This document shows, in pieces, positions 23,248-23,348 of a DNA stretch of 23,348 bases. The DNA lies in NCBI GenBank assembly GCA_947624405.1, contig CANQKB010000008.1, forward strand, positions 1 to 23,348. The letters run 5' to 3'. Origin of the DNA: an uncultured Clostridia bacterium (GTDB taxonomy: Bacteria; Bacillota; Clostridia; TANB77; CAG-508). Below the pieces are notes generated by a model that had not been told where the DNA came from, did no database searches, and was given only the letters and a program-made list of their open reading frames with translations. A program made the translations under genes and the position numbers. Numbering within the stretch: the first letter of the stretch is position 1; each line of letters begins with the position of its first letter.

Positions 23248-23348
23248 ATGAATAAGCAAAACCGAAGAAAATTAAAACAAACAGAGAGAGGAATTACGCT
23301 TATTGCACTTATCTTAATGATAGTGATTGTGGTAATATTAGCTGCGGT
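23248..23348 (+). CDS. Prepilin-like protein, N-terminal fragment (cut by window end)
   Basis: Only 33 codons are visible. They give a basic leader (MNKQNRRKLKQTER) followed by GITLIALILMIVIVVILAA. This is the prepilin peptidase cleavage/N-methylation pattern: Gly at -1, a hydrophobic helix after it, and the position where Glu5 is expected occupied by Ile/Ala, as in the clostridial GITLIAL subgroup. AGGAGG lies in the purine-rich stretch at 23230-23236, about 12 bases before the ATG. Members are type IV pilins, pseudopilins or uncharacterised surface proteins; which one cannot be told from this fragment. No promoter is seen right before it, so transcription may come through the structured 22.6-23.2 kb region. 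Confidence 0.8.
   Translation, partial: MNKQNRRKLKQTERGITLIALILMIVIVVILAA

Overview
The window looks like a chromosomal segment of a low-GC Gram-positive bacterium (Bacillota, most likely a Clostridia-type anaerobe). I infer this from the strong A/T bias (roughly 30% GC by eye), purine-rich AGGAGG-type ribosome binding sites, many TTGACA-17-TATAAT-like promoters, AddA instead of RecB, an L13-type leader before rplM-rpsI, and a prepilin N-terminus of the GITLIAL type that is common in uncultured gut Clostridia. This is inference; no rRNA gene is present to place it.

Layout. 1-251 holds a partial copy of a dispersed repeat and the addA promoter. addA (252-3818, +) is followed by a small gene of clearly higher GC (3904-4233, +) and a strong shared terminator. 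Then comes a minus-strand purine cluster purN-purE-purC (6373 down to 4352), a minus-strand putative zinc metallopeptidase with a TTG start (7592-6510), and leuS (10195-7781, -). leuS is divergent from rsmA (10348-11211, +), with a perfect 19-bp palindrome between them. An FtsX-like ABC permease (11361-13659, +) is split by a frameshift near 12670-12698 and has no ATPase partner beside it. A 476-base non-coding stretch carries a full repeat copy, then the promoter and structured leader of rplM-rpsI (14136-14993). fba (15278-16213, +) converges on smpB (16810-16361, -). Two small signal-peptide/one-TM proteins (17378-16908 and 17850-17542, -) follow. A back-to-back promoter pair then starts an unknown charged protein (18051-18584, +) followed by tcdA (18599-19348) and secA (19472-22240).

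The last kilobase (22241-23247) has no convincing gene. It holds a second full repeat copy, an excellent orphan promoter, a (GA)14 tract and a terminator-like hairpin; together these last three look like a small RNA gene. A 182-nt nested hairpin follows, whose outer 20-bp perfect stem competes with a local hairpin, and then a 22-bp hairpin with a loop made only of G and T. A prepilin-like gene starts at 23248 and runs off the window. Where the arms of the first and last hairpins deviate from perfect complementarity, nearly all deviations are G-U wobbles that only work in plus-strand RNA.

Most genes are housekeeping: DNA repair (AddA), purine synthesis, translation and RNA modification (LeuRS, RsmA, L13, S9, SmpB, TcdA), glycolysis (Fba) and secretion (SecA). 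The accessory signals are the repeat family, the GC-rich small gene, the broken permease and the structured non-coding kilobase. I saw no tRNA, rRNA, CRISPR array, transposase or integrase gene.
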